From Tetrapyrgos nigripes (Eukaryota; Basidiomycota; Agaricomycetes; Agaricales; Campanellaceae), in assembly GCA_013368315.1 (NCBI GenBank), contig JAACJM010000106.1, positions 219,995 to 283,994 of the forward strand: 64,000 nucleotides of DNA. The letters run 5' to 3'. Positions 12,257 to 23,586 of the stretch are shown here, one piece after another. Below the pieces are notes generated by a model. The model was not told the origin of the DNA. It did no database searches and was given only the letters and a program-made list of their open reading frames with translations. Each line of letters starts with the position of its first letter. Positions within the stretch are counted from its first letter, which is position 1. The translations under genes and the position numbers were made by a program.

Positions 12257-13730
12257 GTTTGGCTGTCAAGCTGGGTGGTCAGAGATCTTCCGTTGGACAT
12301 GTTAGACTTGGGTGTGTTTTTGTGTTCTTATATGATGTGTACTTTATATTTGAATTGTTTGAAAAAACTGGTTCTTCTGCAAGCATTAGTTTACCGACTA
12401 TGATATCCCTCATATGATCTCTTGGTACCATCATTGGACTGGCGTTTGCCTCACAGTATCAGACTCGTCATCTCCATTCGAGGCAGGCTATGTGCAACCT
12501 CTAGATTGGGGTCTTGCGATGGTTTGCATTCCAACCACGCAATCTGGACGACGATGAAACGTCACACAGACTTTCCGAAAGGCCATATGGTCAAAACTAG
12601 CTGTTGCTGGCCACGCCCATCATGATCACTGGCAGTGCCACAGTTGGATACTTTTGCGATACTGATGCTGCAGCTAGACGACGACCAAGGCCTTCAAGCC
12701 AGCAGCTTATATCCCATCTCGACTGCCGTATCCGGTGGGATTTCCCTTCGTATCAAAGTGTACTAGTCAGGTATGCTTATCGGTTATCTCGGGGTTACGT
12801 ATCGGCGCAACTTGAGGTTTTAGCAAGCAAATCCCGGAGTGGGCAAATCTTCACAACTATGGTCATTCCAGATTTAGGCCTAATGTCATTTGAAGATAAG
12901 GTCACTTTTGACTCTCGTCGTGCCAATGAGCGTTTTTGTCTTGGTATATCCTCAATCGAAGATTTGTCCTTCGAACCCTCGTCCCGAAAAAAAAGTCCAG
13001 CGTGAGACGCTTTCCCAGTAGTACGTCGTGTTATCTGTTTCTTGCACTTCTTACAGCGTCCTTTTGCAAGAAGAATGACAATGGCATGGAGCTGGTATGA
13101 AGTAGAATCCTTGTAAGTATAAAGGAAAGTCTGTTCATCTCGATCAAAATCAAGTTATGATTGATTTCACCAAATTTACTCGAAGACCCAAGGACTCCGA
13201 GAGACTTCTGCACCCAGCCGAAGTCACAGGGCTACTGAATGCTGTATTTAGGGTTGGAGTGAGTACATTTCCACTTAGAAGAGTGTCTCCGGTATTCAAT
13301 CTAGAGTCTTTTCTCCAGATTGGTGATCTTGGTCCCACCAGTCCTCGACCTTGAATTGTGCAAATCTTCATAGGACATTTCGGTACATTTTGCTTCCGGT
13401 TCTCCAAGATGACTACCTGGTATAGCAATGAAATTAGGTATCTCTCATCTCATTATCCATCTATCTTACACAGCGCCGTGGGCGTAACGCTTCTAGTTTA
13501 GGACCGAGTCTCGAGTCGGATATCGCCAGCTTGATCCGTTTCTCGAGTCGAGATATCGCACGCGTGCATATGGACACAGCATTGATCGTGTGTGCTGCGC
13601 TCACAATGAAGCAATGCGACTTCCATCATGGAGCTTCTCTTGACGAAGTTCATTCAGGCCTTCCTGGGGAGTATAAATTCGTATCCACAGGTGGTCAGTG
13701 GCTCCCTCCTTTCCTTTGAATGCCCACGCA
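12257..13730. other. Gene-poor interval, about 1.5 kb
   Basis: Open frames of up to about 130 codons (for example + strand 12604-13005) show no recognisable domain, signal peptide or convincing splice structure. I see no RNA gene. Treated as intergenic, possibly with unrecognised small genes. Confidence 0.35.
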
Positions 13731-15069
13731 ATGGCCAACTTGACCTGTGAAGATCTCCCTAACCCCTTGACGCCTCTGGCATGGCTTGATCCCAATATCG
13801 CAAACCACGTAGAGATATCGAGATATGCGTCTGCTATAACTATTGGTGTACGTACTGTTGATTGATAAGGACGAAAAAGTATCAGCTAAATGACATCTTA
13901 TAGGGATTTGTCTGGGATATTGCTGTGAATATCGACAGTGACTACGTACTACTCTTCAAGAAGAGGATCAAGCATCCGACTATTATTTACTATTTATCAC
14001 GGTGCGGGCAATGAAGACTGCGTACAAACCCATTATTGATCGTGCGGCCGTCCTTAGAATATTCACGTTGGGATATATTCTGACCAATTTTACTCTGCAA
14101 GGTGATTCCTTTTCTCGGGAATTGTATTCCGTCGGTTTGGCTTATATGCATCGTAGCTGGGAACATTCCTAATTGTCAAGCCTTAATGTCTGCGCAGGGC
14201 GCTTTCCTGGCCCTCTCTCAGGCCACCACCTCTCTCCTATTTCTATTTCGAGTTCAGGCCGTCTATAGGCACAAGAAGCTGGTTATGGTCTTCTTCTACC
14301 TCCTGTGGCTCACCAACCTTACCTTCTCGATTTTATTCCCTGTACATCTCCGGGCTAACCACATCCGACCCACACGGGCCTGCATAAACAGTGGCGTAAC
14401 AAGCTTTTCGGAGGGCTTCATCGCCTCTATCATAGCTTACGATAGCGCTGTGTTCATTGCAGTCACGTACCAGATTCTGAGGTCATCCGTTTATGAAGTG
14501 GGGAAGAGAGCTCAGTTACGCGCTTTCTTCGGGTTTGAACAACTTCCCGCTGTCTCACGAGCTCTGCTTTCTGGAGGACAGCATTACTACTTGTGAGATT
14601 CTCTTCTATTTACCCTCTTTGATTCTTTGATCCTTCGCTAACGTATTCCTAAAGCATCACCATTTGCTGCAACATCGTGAACCTCGTGTTGAAGCCTGCT
14701 CTTCATACAACTAGCCCCGTCTTTCCCGGAAAGGTGACCGTACCCGTCATGGCAATAAGTAATGCTATGGCTTGTATCGTCTTCCGGAAGATCAAGCTGG
14801 GATTGATTTCAGACGATGGAAGCGTTTTGGGCCCCATCATCACCTCGGAACAAATAACTGGCCAACAGAACTCGATTCCTCTCCAATTCAGCACTGGTCG
14901 GAGAGTCTCTGAGCCGGATGATTCAGTGGATAGGTTTACTTTTAGTGGAAATGGTGCTACTGGTCCGCAGAACCCCTTGACGATTGAGGTACAGATTGTG
15001 GAGGAGAGGGACGTGTCGGACATGAGTGACATGAGTATCAAGAAGGCTGCCTCTAACTCGGATATGTAA
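13731..15069 (+). CDS. Seven-helix membrane protein (basidiomycete DUF6533-like)
   Basis: Five exons, 13731-13847, 13904-14001, 14058-14101, 14157-14592 and 14655-15069, give about 369 aa in perfect phase. A short polar N-terminus is followed by the typical start of this family (SAITIGGFVWDIAVNIDSDY), then about seven hydrophobic helices including SLLFLFRVQAVYRHKKLV and FFYLLWLTNLTFSILF. A polar cytoplasmic tail of about 100 residues follows. This is the widespread basidiomycete integral-membrane family of unknown function. Topology resembles a receptor, but there are no STE3 pheromone-receptor motifs. Confidence 0.75.
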
Positions 15070-17899
15070 TACTGTATCGATAAATGACATCATGAATTAT
15101 TTGCTTGTCCAGTCAGGTTTATTATCGTATAGTTTACTTTAAACTTCAGACCAACTCAAGACCAACTTCAGACGTGAGCGAAATTTTATTTTTGCGATGC
15201 GGCGTAACACGTGCACAGACTTCAAACTTACCATCGTCCTCTCCACATCCTCTCTTGTTAATGTCAGTGATACGTCGGAGTGTATCTCTTCTGGCTTTCG
15301 TAACGTCAGTATATACTGAATGGGTAGAACTTGAGTCGTGGTAGGCCAACGACCTTGCCCCAAAGTATCGCATCATATCCCGTTGTAAAATACCGACATC
15401 ACACCTTCCAGATTTGCGACCTCTAACGTCATGAAGCCAGCCAACTTCACTGCCCAAATCCCTTCTTTTTCCATTTTGCACATACTTCAAAACACTCAGT
15501 ACCTCACTCCTGTTTATACCTCATGTCAGCCCATTTGGCTTTGCATAAACATTGATTTTTTTGTATATGTTCCCCACTGGCACTGATCAGAATGCAGCAC
15601 GCACTGCTCTTTAGACTCAGTTCCGAATTCGAGTCGCACATTGCACCTTCCACATTTTTCGGTTTGATCTGGAAGTTTCATATTACCAAAATAGGTCGGG
15701 TATACAAGCCGATAAGCGCTCGTTGATCCGCCTCCCCAAGTCCGTTAAAGTTGGACTTAGGCTGACTGAGGGATTTCTAGGTAGCAGAGAGGTGGGTAAT
15801 AGTAGGGTAAATTGTTGCTGGTATCAGCAGGAGACCTTCCAGAAAGCTCAGGGGTCTCCCGCCTGTTCCGACGAGTCGTAATGCCTTATTTCCTGCTGTT
15901 CGGGGACATCCGATGTCACTTCCCACGCTCTCTATCAGACCCGCCTCTGTTTGCCTCGACTCAGCTTACCTCAACAGGCAGATATGTGCCTCGGTGATTG
16001 GCGAAATATGCTATGTGTATGTACAAGTATATTTAGATTTTTTTTTTAAGTGGGATTCTCGGTATTCGGTGGGATATTGGTTTATTGATAAAAAAGACTC
16101 AGAATTTAGTCATTTCCCGCCATTCGTACTTGAATACAGCACTTACCCAAAGGGTTAAAAGGTCAAAAAAATGGCCAGAAGGTAGCTAATACTGTATCTA
16201 ACAATGATTGAGGCTACCCTGTTAGTATGCGGGGATTTGGGTATGCCACGCTCTTAGAACACTTTAGTACTTTGAAGTATATAGGAAAGCTAACACGAAA
16301 CAGTGACTTTCCAGTTTCAAACACTTAATCATTTTAGATATGCATAAAATTAAATATAATCAACGCCAGCACATAAAGTCGCCCAATGCAAGAATTAGGG
16401 TACAGATACTGATAGGCATGAGCTCACCATCATCACAACGGTAAAGTGGCGGGCAGACAGTGCATCAACAAGGAATGGCGGCGCGCCGCCCGCCATTGAG
16501 AAAATCAAATCTAAAGAAATATATACACTTCATACAGCAGTATATTTTTCACGATGGATCCCCTTAAAGCTGGAATGCCCCATTATACTCACCACTGCAT
16601 TTAAGAAATATGTACTGCTTTCTGGAGCCATGTTCAAACCATAGGTTGCCTAAGTACAAGATATGGTACATATTAACATTATAAAGAAATATCCCGAGGG
16701 CTTCTCCACGATGTCGTGCTGCATTGACAAAGGCGCAATGCGACCAGCAATCCCGACGCACGCGTCGTTCCCGCTGTATTCCTTATATGGCTAATTCGAT
16801 TATGTAAGCCATCCACATCCACATTCAAAGCCGGACGACGTGGGAACACTTGGCAGACCAGCACAGCCACCCTCAGTGACGTCCGAAAATTCCCCAGTGC
16901 TGAAACCTGTCTGCCTGTGTGTGCAAGTCCTTCAGCTTTAATGGACTTGGGGAGGAGGTTAAAAGCAGAACCCCTGAAGGTGGAAACTAACTTTGTCTGA
17001 TTTGAATGCCGTAAATGTTGATGTGAAAGGTATCAATTGACGCAGCTGCGGTGAGATGTGCAATGTGAAATGACCCGAAACAGAAGGTGGTTTTTGTGAC
17101 ATACGTGTTTTGAATTGCAGGTGCTCACAAAGGTGCGATATGGCTCAGTAAATTTGGAGCCTCTTATTTGCTGTAGGCAAAATAGGAATTTCTCTGGAAA
17201 CTACTACAGATTTGTAAGAATATTGAATGTTTCCTGAGACTGGAAGGTAGAAAAGGTGAGAAACGTGGAATAAATATCCAATAATGATCCGATACCAAAG
17301 TGACTAACGGTTGAATGGACAAGACATTACAGCTGCCACGACCTTGCCCCAAAGTAACTAACGGCTGAACTGACGTTGCAAGCCTATCGTACCATTCTGA
17401 ATCTCCTGGACAAGGTTGACTTATGGTGAGTCATGAAAATTTCTGCAGCCGAGATTCACGGCGCTAACTACATTCCCAATACTCTCTCTTGATTGGTAGA
17501 CGACAGTTCCTCCTCATAAATTTTACCGCCTTACCGTTACCCTTGTCAAAACTTGAAGTAAGCTCTGTCAGCGATGCCTCCCGAGTCCTCCCCAAAGAGC
17601 TGATGATACACTCGCTTCGTAGCTACAGGCACATAACGACGTTGCGAACAGTTTACCAGCGGCAATCCCCAAGATTTGTATGTCAATCCGACTCGGACTC
17701 GCTCTCATCGGACGGCTATATGCCCAATGTTGCCCAGTCCAAAGTACGGTACCATGGCCATGGCTGGGAAAGATGGTCCAAGTCAAGTGAGTGTATAAAG
17801 GCTGGTCTTTTGCCCTTGGGATCTAAACCACTTCGAAGTATCACTTTAAGCCTCTTTCTCTCTCGTCGCTGAAGCCTCGTATCAACAAGTTCTATTTCT
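15070..17899. other. Long gene-free interval, about 2.8 kb
   Basis: No gene is supported here. The stretch is AT-richer than the flanking genes. It carries an exact 19-bp direct repeat (15349-15367 and 17338-17356) and a hairpin-forming GC-rich palindrome around 16474-16497. The last few hundred bases are presumably the promoter of the OYE gene. An open frame at 17489-17872 shows no domain. A decayed mobile element is possible but not shown. Confidence 0.4.
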
Positions 17900-19513
17900 A
17901 TGGAAGCCATGGGTCCCTCGCTCTCTACTCCCACCGTTCCGCTTCTCTCCACCCTTTTGACACCACTTAGATTGGGTCCACTGCGCCTCCGCAACAAATT
18001 CTTGATGTCGGCGCTCACAAGAGATCGATGCTATCCAACAAATGTCCCGACAGATATGATGGTCGAGTACTACCGTCAACGAGCCAAAGGAGGAGCCAGT
18101 CTCATTGTCAGTGAAGGGATTCTGATTGAGAGGCAGGGGTGGGGCATTTTTCTTTCTTGGTCGCTACTGAACCTGCTCAAACCATCTGACCCGCATACTT
18201 GCAGGACGGAATGGCCTCATGCTCCTGGCATCTGGTCCGAAGAACATATTGCGGCATGGAAGAAGATTACAGATGCTGTTCACAAGGAAGGCGCTTATAT
18301 GTATGCGCAGCTTTGGCACGGTAAAATCTCCGTCTGTACATTCCATGGCACGGATTGAACTCATTCTGACAGTTGGGCGAGTTCGTCACTCTGATGCACC
18401 TGAACAGATTGCGTCCGGTCAAGTTAGTACTCTTTTGCTAATACCGACACGTATTCATCCTCACTCTGCGTTCCCTAGCCAATCTACGCACCCTCTCCCA
18501 TCGCTGCTCGATTTGGCAAATTTAGGTTTTTACCTGGAGAACCTCCGTGTTCCACTGTCGGTGCTTGTCTCTTCCAATGAGATTCAGTACGCTTATTTCT
18601 CCATGCAGCCTCTGGAAATCCAGGACCCAACCGAATACGTCGACATGTTTCGTCAAGCGGCTATAAACGCCAAGAAAGCTGGATTTGACGGCGTTGAAGG
18701 TAAGTTTCCATCTGTTACCTGTTTCCCATCAGCTCCTGACTCCAATGGTCTGACAGTACTCGCTGGAGGTGGCTACTTGATTCATACCTTCCTTGATAAC
18801 ACCTCAAATAAGCGTACGGATGCATGGGGTGGTTCCGTCCGTAACCGTGCCAGGTTTGGCCTAGAAGTCTTGGAAGTCGTCTCGGAGGTCTTTGGAGCCA
18901 ATCGCGTTGGTGTGAAGCTGTCGCCTGCCTCTGGACATAATGATGTTGGGTGTGTGGTTTTTATCAGCTACTCCTAGTTTCTTCACGATACTCACAGTAT
19001 GCGTCATTTCAAATAGCATGCCCCTCAAAGACACGTTGGAAACGTATTCCTACTTCGTTTCAGAGGCGGACAAACTCGGACTTGCTTACATGGTGTTCAT
19101 CCGAGATATCGACTTCTTCGATCCAGTCATCGATGGTGCGTCTGCTTAACCCTCTTAAGAGTTGCTTAGCGACTTATTCCACCCACTAATCAGGCCAAAA
19201 ACGCGGGACTCCTCACGACATGGTTTCTTCCTACAAGCATCTCCTTCAAAACTCCCTTTTCTTCCTCAATGGCGAGTTCACTCCTATCCCAGCAGCCGAC
19301 GCCATAGCTTCTGGCAGAGCTGATGGGGTCTTTTTCGGAAGACCATTCATCAATAATCCTGATTTGCCCAAGAGAATTGAAAAGGGTATTCCGTTGACTA
19401 TGGAGATGGATATAACTACCTTGTACGGGCCGACGGATGGAATTGTCAAGGATGTTGAGGCGTTGAGAAAAGGATATACTGATTACCCAGAAGGTGCAGA
19501 GCAGGAGAAGTAG
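17900..19513 (+). CDS. Old Yellow Enzyme family (NADH:flavin oxidoreductase), substrate-binding His/Asn replaced
   Basis: Eight exons, 17900-18138, 18205-18320, 18373-18422, 18479-18556, 18609-18699, 18757-18949, 19017-19135 and 19194-19513, give about 401 aa, all in phase. It is a TIM-barrel FMN enzyme of the OYE group, which reduces activated C=C bonds with NAD(P)H. Landmarks are LLTPLRLGPLRLRNKFLMSA, GTEWPHAPGIWS, QLWHVGR, FLDNTSNKRTDAWGGS and the FMN-phosphate site SGRADGVFFGRPFINNPDL. The catalytic segment normally reads HxxNGY; here it is LAGGGY (about residues 193-198), so both substrate-binding residues are lost while the Tyr proton donor stays. The affected codons lie just after a clean GT-AG junction. 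Fold and FMN binding are likely; activity is doubtful or altered. Intron 4 uses a weak donor (GTCGGT). Confidence 0.87.
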
Positions 19514-20020
19514 GCGGGGGGATAATCATAGATCTGGCTCGTCGTGGTTTTGGCTTTCCATTCTTCAGACAATAACATTGATTTATCTGCCAGTCAACCC
19601 CAGATACAAACGTAAGCTTGAAATATTGCTACTACTACTAATACAACAACAGTTCGAAAGACGAAGGATGATAGTGTACTATACACCAGTACTACTTTAC
19701 ACTGGTACCAATGCTATTTATGACGCAGTCGCTGTAAGTAGTCAGATCCAAAAAACCGACCAAACACCGAAAGAAGAATAAGAAGATACATGAAAACCCG
19801 ATATACAATTGGTCGTTGAAGGTGGCCAATAAGGTTGCCCAGATGCGGTGCAGTAGCGAAGAGATAAGGGATAACAATAAGGATGTGAAGGTGACATGGT
19901 TCAGTGGATCTGGAAGGAAATACGCAGTCAGAATCCAACTCGCCGAAGAGAAGGACAAGACGACTAGAAGTACTCACCATGGCTAGCTCGTGAACAGAAG
20001 AGAATATCAAAAACACAGGC
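19514..20020. other. Convergent intergenic interval between OYE and pheromone-like gene
   Basis: About 500 bp separates two genes whose 3' ends face each other. Open frames here are short and lack domains. I see no further CaaX-ending frame. Confidence 0.45.
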
Positions 20021-20299
20021 TCATGCAATAACGCAATATGCCCAAGCCCCAGTCCCCGCCTTCTCCTCATTAACAGGTAAATTCCTGAAATGTGACTCTG
20101 CGGCAGAATCGAGCTCTGACTCGAAACCTGAGCCAAAACTGAAAGAGGATTTGGAGACGGGAGTAGTGGGTATCATGCTTGTTGAGCTCGAGTTTTGTTC
20201 AGCTGCGGTGGTGGCAAGGGCAGAAGAGAACTCGGCTTGAGTGGGTGAGGAGAGGACGAACTCGGGCTGGGTGGTCGAGAACATGGAGAAGGAGTCCAT
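20021..20299 (-). CDS. Candidate lipopeptide mating-pheromone precursor (CaaX, CVIA end)
   Basis: An intronless minus-strand frame of 92 codons from ATG at 20299 to TGA at 20021. It starts MDSFSMFSTTQPEF, like many basidiomycete pheromone precursors (MDSF/MDAF starts), has a long Ser/Thr-rich pro-region, and ends EEKAGTGAWAYCVIA. The last four residues are a farnesylation CaaX box of the CVIA class. An acidic-basic stretch (NEEK) sits nine residues before the Cys, where such precursors are usually cut, so the mature peptide could be about 9 residues, S-farnesylated and carboxymethylated. Cleavage and modification are inferred from the family. No STE3-type receptor is visible in the window, so this may be a lone non-mating-locus pheromone or the edge of a B locus. 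Confidence 0.72.
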   Translation of the reverse strand: MDSFSMFSTTQPEFVLSSPTQAEFSSALATTAAEQNSSSTSMIPTTPVSKSSFSFGSGFESELDSAAESHFRNLPVNEEKAGTGAWAYCVIA

Positions 20300-21597
20300 T
20301 GCAAGGTGAGGCAAGGTAATGAGAGAGGTTTAGTTTGAATGGGGAGAAAGTGCCAGAGGAAGAGCCAGAGGATGTCGCTGAGAAGTGCAAAGGGGTAGCG
20401 CAGAGTACTATGAAGACTCGAAGAACTCGGGAGCTCAAAAACTCGTATGAAAGCCACCCAACGCCGCTGTCCAATTTATACCTTTCCCAATCCCGAAGCC
20501 CATCGACACGAGGTGGCTCAAGCTCTCAAGCTCATTGTCTTTTTCGAATCTTGTTCGCAGCCAGCCATAAATTGAAACAAAAGAAAAGCAAAGCGTACGG
20601 ATCCACTAATCTGCTAACTCGGCCCGAGGTGATCACGAATCATGAGCACAAATCGGGAGTTGTCCCGCCCGCCCTTCTACCCCTCGGACAAGCTGTGTCA
20701 TTTAGTCCATGGGTTGTCGTGCCTGGCTTATTGTTCTGTGCGTCGATCCAAGTTTGGATTTCTAAATATAGTAGGCCTTTTCCAAATATGGACATGCGAG
20801 AAGACAAAAAGAGACAAAAAGGTCGAAATTAGGCCCAAGGGTTCAAGGTGAGGGCTGGGTATAGCGGCGTATCCTGGATCTGTGAAAGACAAGTTCCGAG
20901 ACGTGACATCGAAAACGGGGTACCAACTTTCTCTGGCAACTAGGGAATGGAAAAACAGATGAGACTTCAAGCTCACAATAGTAGCACTAGCAAGTGACTC
21001 GAGGTATGGGCCATACCTGAGTAGATAAAGATTAGAACAGGTCATGACCAGGAGTGGACGAAATCCAGACTGAGACTCTGTTCGACAAACAGGTACCCGG
21101 CTCCCATCACCCATCACAGCACATTAGACATTGACAAGAGCGCAGAAGACAATAGAAGATTCAGGTACGCCGCACATCATGGATTATGGATGGTAAGTAC
21201 GGCGTAGTCAGCAAATGCCAAATGTTGTCGCATTGGATGGGCCTACCAGAAAACGACGACTGTTGAGCTGCAAACTGGCCCAAGAATGTCGGTTTTCTCT
21301 TCAATACTGCGACATGGTGATAGTCCACTGCTCACCAGTGCCCAACGATACAGCGGAGTCCTGGTGCATAGTAGGCCTCCTCTTTGTGGCTTGAGCGCTA
21401 GAGGAACAGCCCGTTGACTTAGATAGCCTGAGCACGTCCACGAAAAACAAGAGAAAACCGAAGAAAAATGAAATCCAAGGAAAAACCATTCATTTTCCGG
21501 CTGTTCTACAGGAAGAGAGAAACAGAAACACCAGTAGATTTCCGCCCCTGGCACATGATACATGCACGCTATACGCCAGCTACTTGGAAACTTTAAT
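20300..21597. other. Intergenic interval upstream of the pheromone-like gene
   Basis: About 1.3 kb. The right part is the 3' flank of SDH3, the left part the promoter side of the pheromone-like gene. I found no second pheromone frame or receptor exon. Open frames on both strands lack domains. Confidence 0.4.
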
Positions 21598-22753
21598 TTA
21601 GACGACGGTAAAGTAGATGGTGGAGAGGGCGGTAGCACCGATGACAGCGTAACCGGTGCTGTATGCACCCTTGACGGTGAGGACTGCATTGGCAACGACG
21701 GAGAGCAGCGAGTACGTGAAGAGAGGAAAGGAAAAGAGTGTATAAGGAAAAACGAGCAAGAGGAGAGACAAGAAAACGTCGTCAGCATATATTCACAAAA
21801 GCAAGACGAAAGGAAACACGCGGGGGGAAAGATGAAAAGGACACTCACATCTTCCGCTGTCCCATGCCAAATGCCTGAGGCCGTTGAAACCATGGAATGT
21901 GAAAGGTAGCGCCAAGACGAATTTTCCTGCGTATTTGGCGGCATCAGGTAGGCCCTTGACAAACTCGATGACATGTTCCGAGTCAAAGGTGGATGGGGCG
22001 AAAAGGTAGGCGAGAGAGAATCCATAGAGAACTGGAAACGTGCAAAAGTCAGAGAGGAGGTTTTCGGGGTTTCTTAGAAGTTTGTGAGGGAGAATAGTGG
22101 GCAAAGGTCACAAGAAAACGATACGCACGGACACTTAGAGCTACACCTGTGACACGGTTGAAGATAGACCCGATCCAGGTTAGCTGAGGTTGGTAGATGG
22201 TGAAATGAGGGGAGGAGGGCCGCTTAAGACGCTGACTGTTGAGAATGTTTACTGCGTCTTCAGGCTTCAAGCGTTCGGTTTGGATCATCCTGAGCAGCCA
22301 GAGCACATCAGCTTGAGGTGAGATTGAGAAAAAAGAAACAAAAAGAGGGACGATATGTAAAAGGTTGACCGTATACTGGATATGCGTGCTCTAGCAGGTG
22401 AGGCAGGCAACAGGACCCAAGGCCAACATTCTGGCCAAAATGAAGAGTCTTCTGACCACGAACAATAGTGTCTGGAGGAAGTCAAGGTATCGTCAACACT
22501 CACCGCTTGGCGAAGTTTGTCCGCACAATGTTCTTTAGTGCCTGTGCCCGAGCTGTCCAGACCGCAAAAGGCGTCAGCTCCATTCTCTCTCTATCTTTCT
22601 CTTCCTCCCGCTTCCCTATAACCCGTGCATACACCAACTACGACAACTCCAACCGTTCCCAGACCACGTACATCTGAAGAGCAAATACTCACCAGGCTTG
22701 AAGGCTGTCTGTCTTAAAGACGGTCCCAGACCGACTGCACGAGTAGCAAGCAT
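21598..22753 (-). CDS. SDH3: Succinate dehydrogenase cytochrome b560 subunit (complex II, SdhC)
   Basis: Inner-mitochondrial-membrane anchor of complex II that helps bind haem b and ubiquinone. Minus-strand exons are 22693-22753, 22504-22552, 22129-22289, 21849-22031 and 21598-21683, about 179 aa in phase. A basic mitochondrial leader (MLATRAVGLGPSLRQ) precedes the SdhC signature RPSSPHFTIYQPQLTW, then SIFNRVTG. The haem-ligand region FHGFNGLRHLAWD is intact. Three hydrophobic segments follow the usual plan. The second intron is long (about 215 bp), and an extra small exon within it cannot be excluded. The gene is divergent from the Zn-cluster regulator. Confidence 0.9.
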
Positions 22754-23586
22754 GATGGCTATGACTTTATGGTGGTAGTGAAGAGAAGGGTGTACGGGAC
22801 GACGTAGACGATGAGCGGAGTTTGATCGGGTGCATGCCCCCGTCCGTGCCCGGCCAGCCAATCACATGCTTCGCGTTTGCCACTTTTCACCTTCTCCTCC
22901 TCCCCTTTCTTGCTGGATGATATACACAGTACTTATGACTTTGAACTCGTATATTACAAGGACATTTGCAAATCATGTCGGAATAAGGTACTCATAACCG
23001 GTCCTGATATCATACCGAGTTTTAGAGGGATCCTCGACTTCATCGGAGGTTTATCAGCTCGCCGCTACTACCCTACCGCTCGGCATAGGAGATTTGCTTT
23101 CTACTCTTGGTCAAGAACGATAGTCCGACAAGCGGACTGTGGATCCCTGCTATCCGAAGGTCTTGATGCTACCAGCAACATCGGGCACAGTGCCATCGGG
23201 AGCCCGAAATGAACATCAACACGAGCCGGACTCTAGACAAGAGGCCTGCATCATGCCCTGTAAGGAGGGCAAATATAACCGAATTTTATCTTCCTAGGAC
23301 CAAATGTAATGGATGTGCTCATACTCTGTTGCATCGGCGAAACTCCAGCGCATCGCGGTTCGGGGTGGTCAACGACACGAGACCGAAGCTATGCGGTTTT
23401 TTCCCTTTATTCCGACGGAAGGTACAATCTAGCCACTCCAACGAAATATACGGATTATGTTGACCGGGTCATCGATGCTCTCTCCTGGCCGGTTCTGGTC
23501 GTACTCTGACACTGGAGGCTTAACGTGAAGCAGCTCATGCAAGTGCGTATAAAGGATATCAGTTTTCTACGAATCGGTAGACCAAG
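22754..23586. other. Divergent promoter region between SDH3 and the Zn-cluster gene
   Basis: About 830 bp between two gene starts that point away from each other. It should hold both promoters. No domain-bearing open frame is seen. Confidence 0.45.

Noticed and set aside
13731..15069. STE3-type pheromone receptor (first seven-helix gene)
   Set aside because: Its N-terminal part matches the DUF6533-like family; STE3 motifs are absent.
17489..17872. Upstream exon of the OYE gene
   Set aside because: The OYE N-terminus is complete from 17900; this frame shows no homology and has no donor that would keep phase.
21243..22025. Long minus-strand open frame of 260 codons
   Set aside because: It overlaps SDH3 exons in another frame and its translation lacks any domain.
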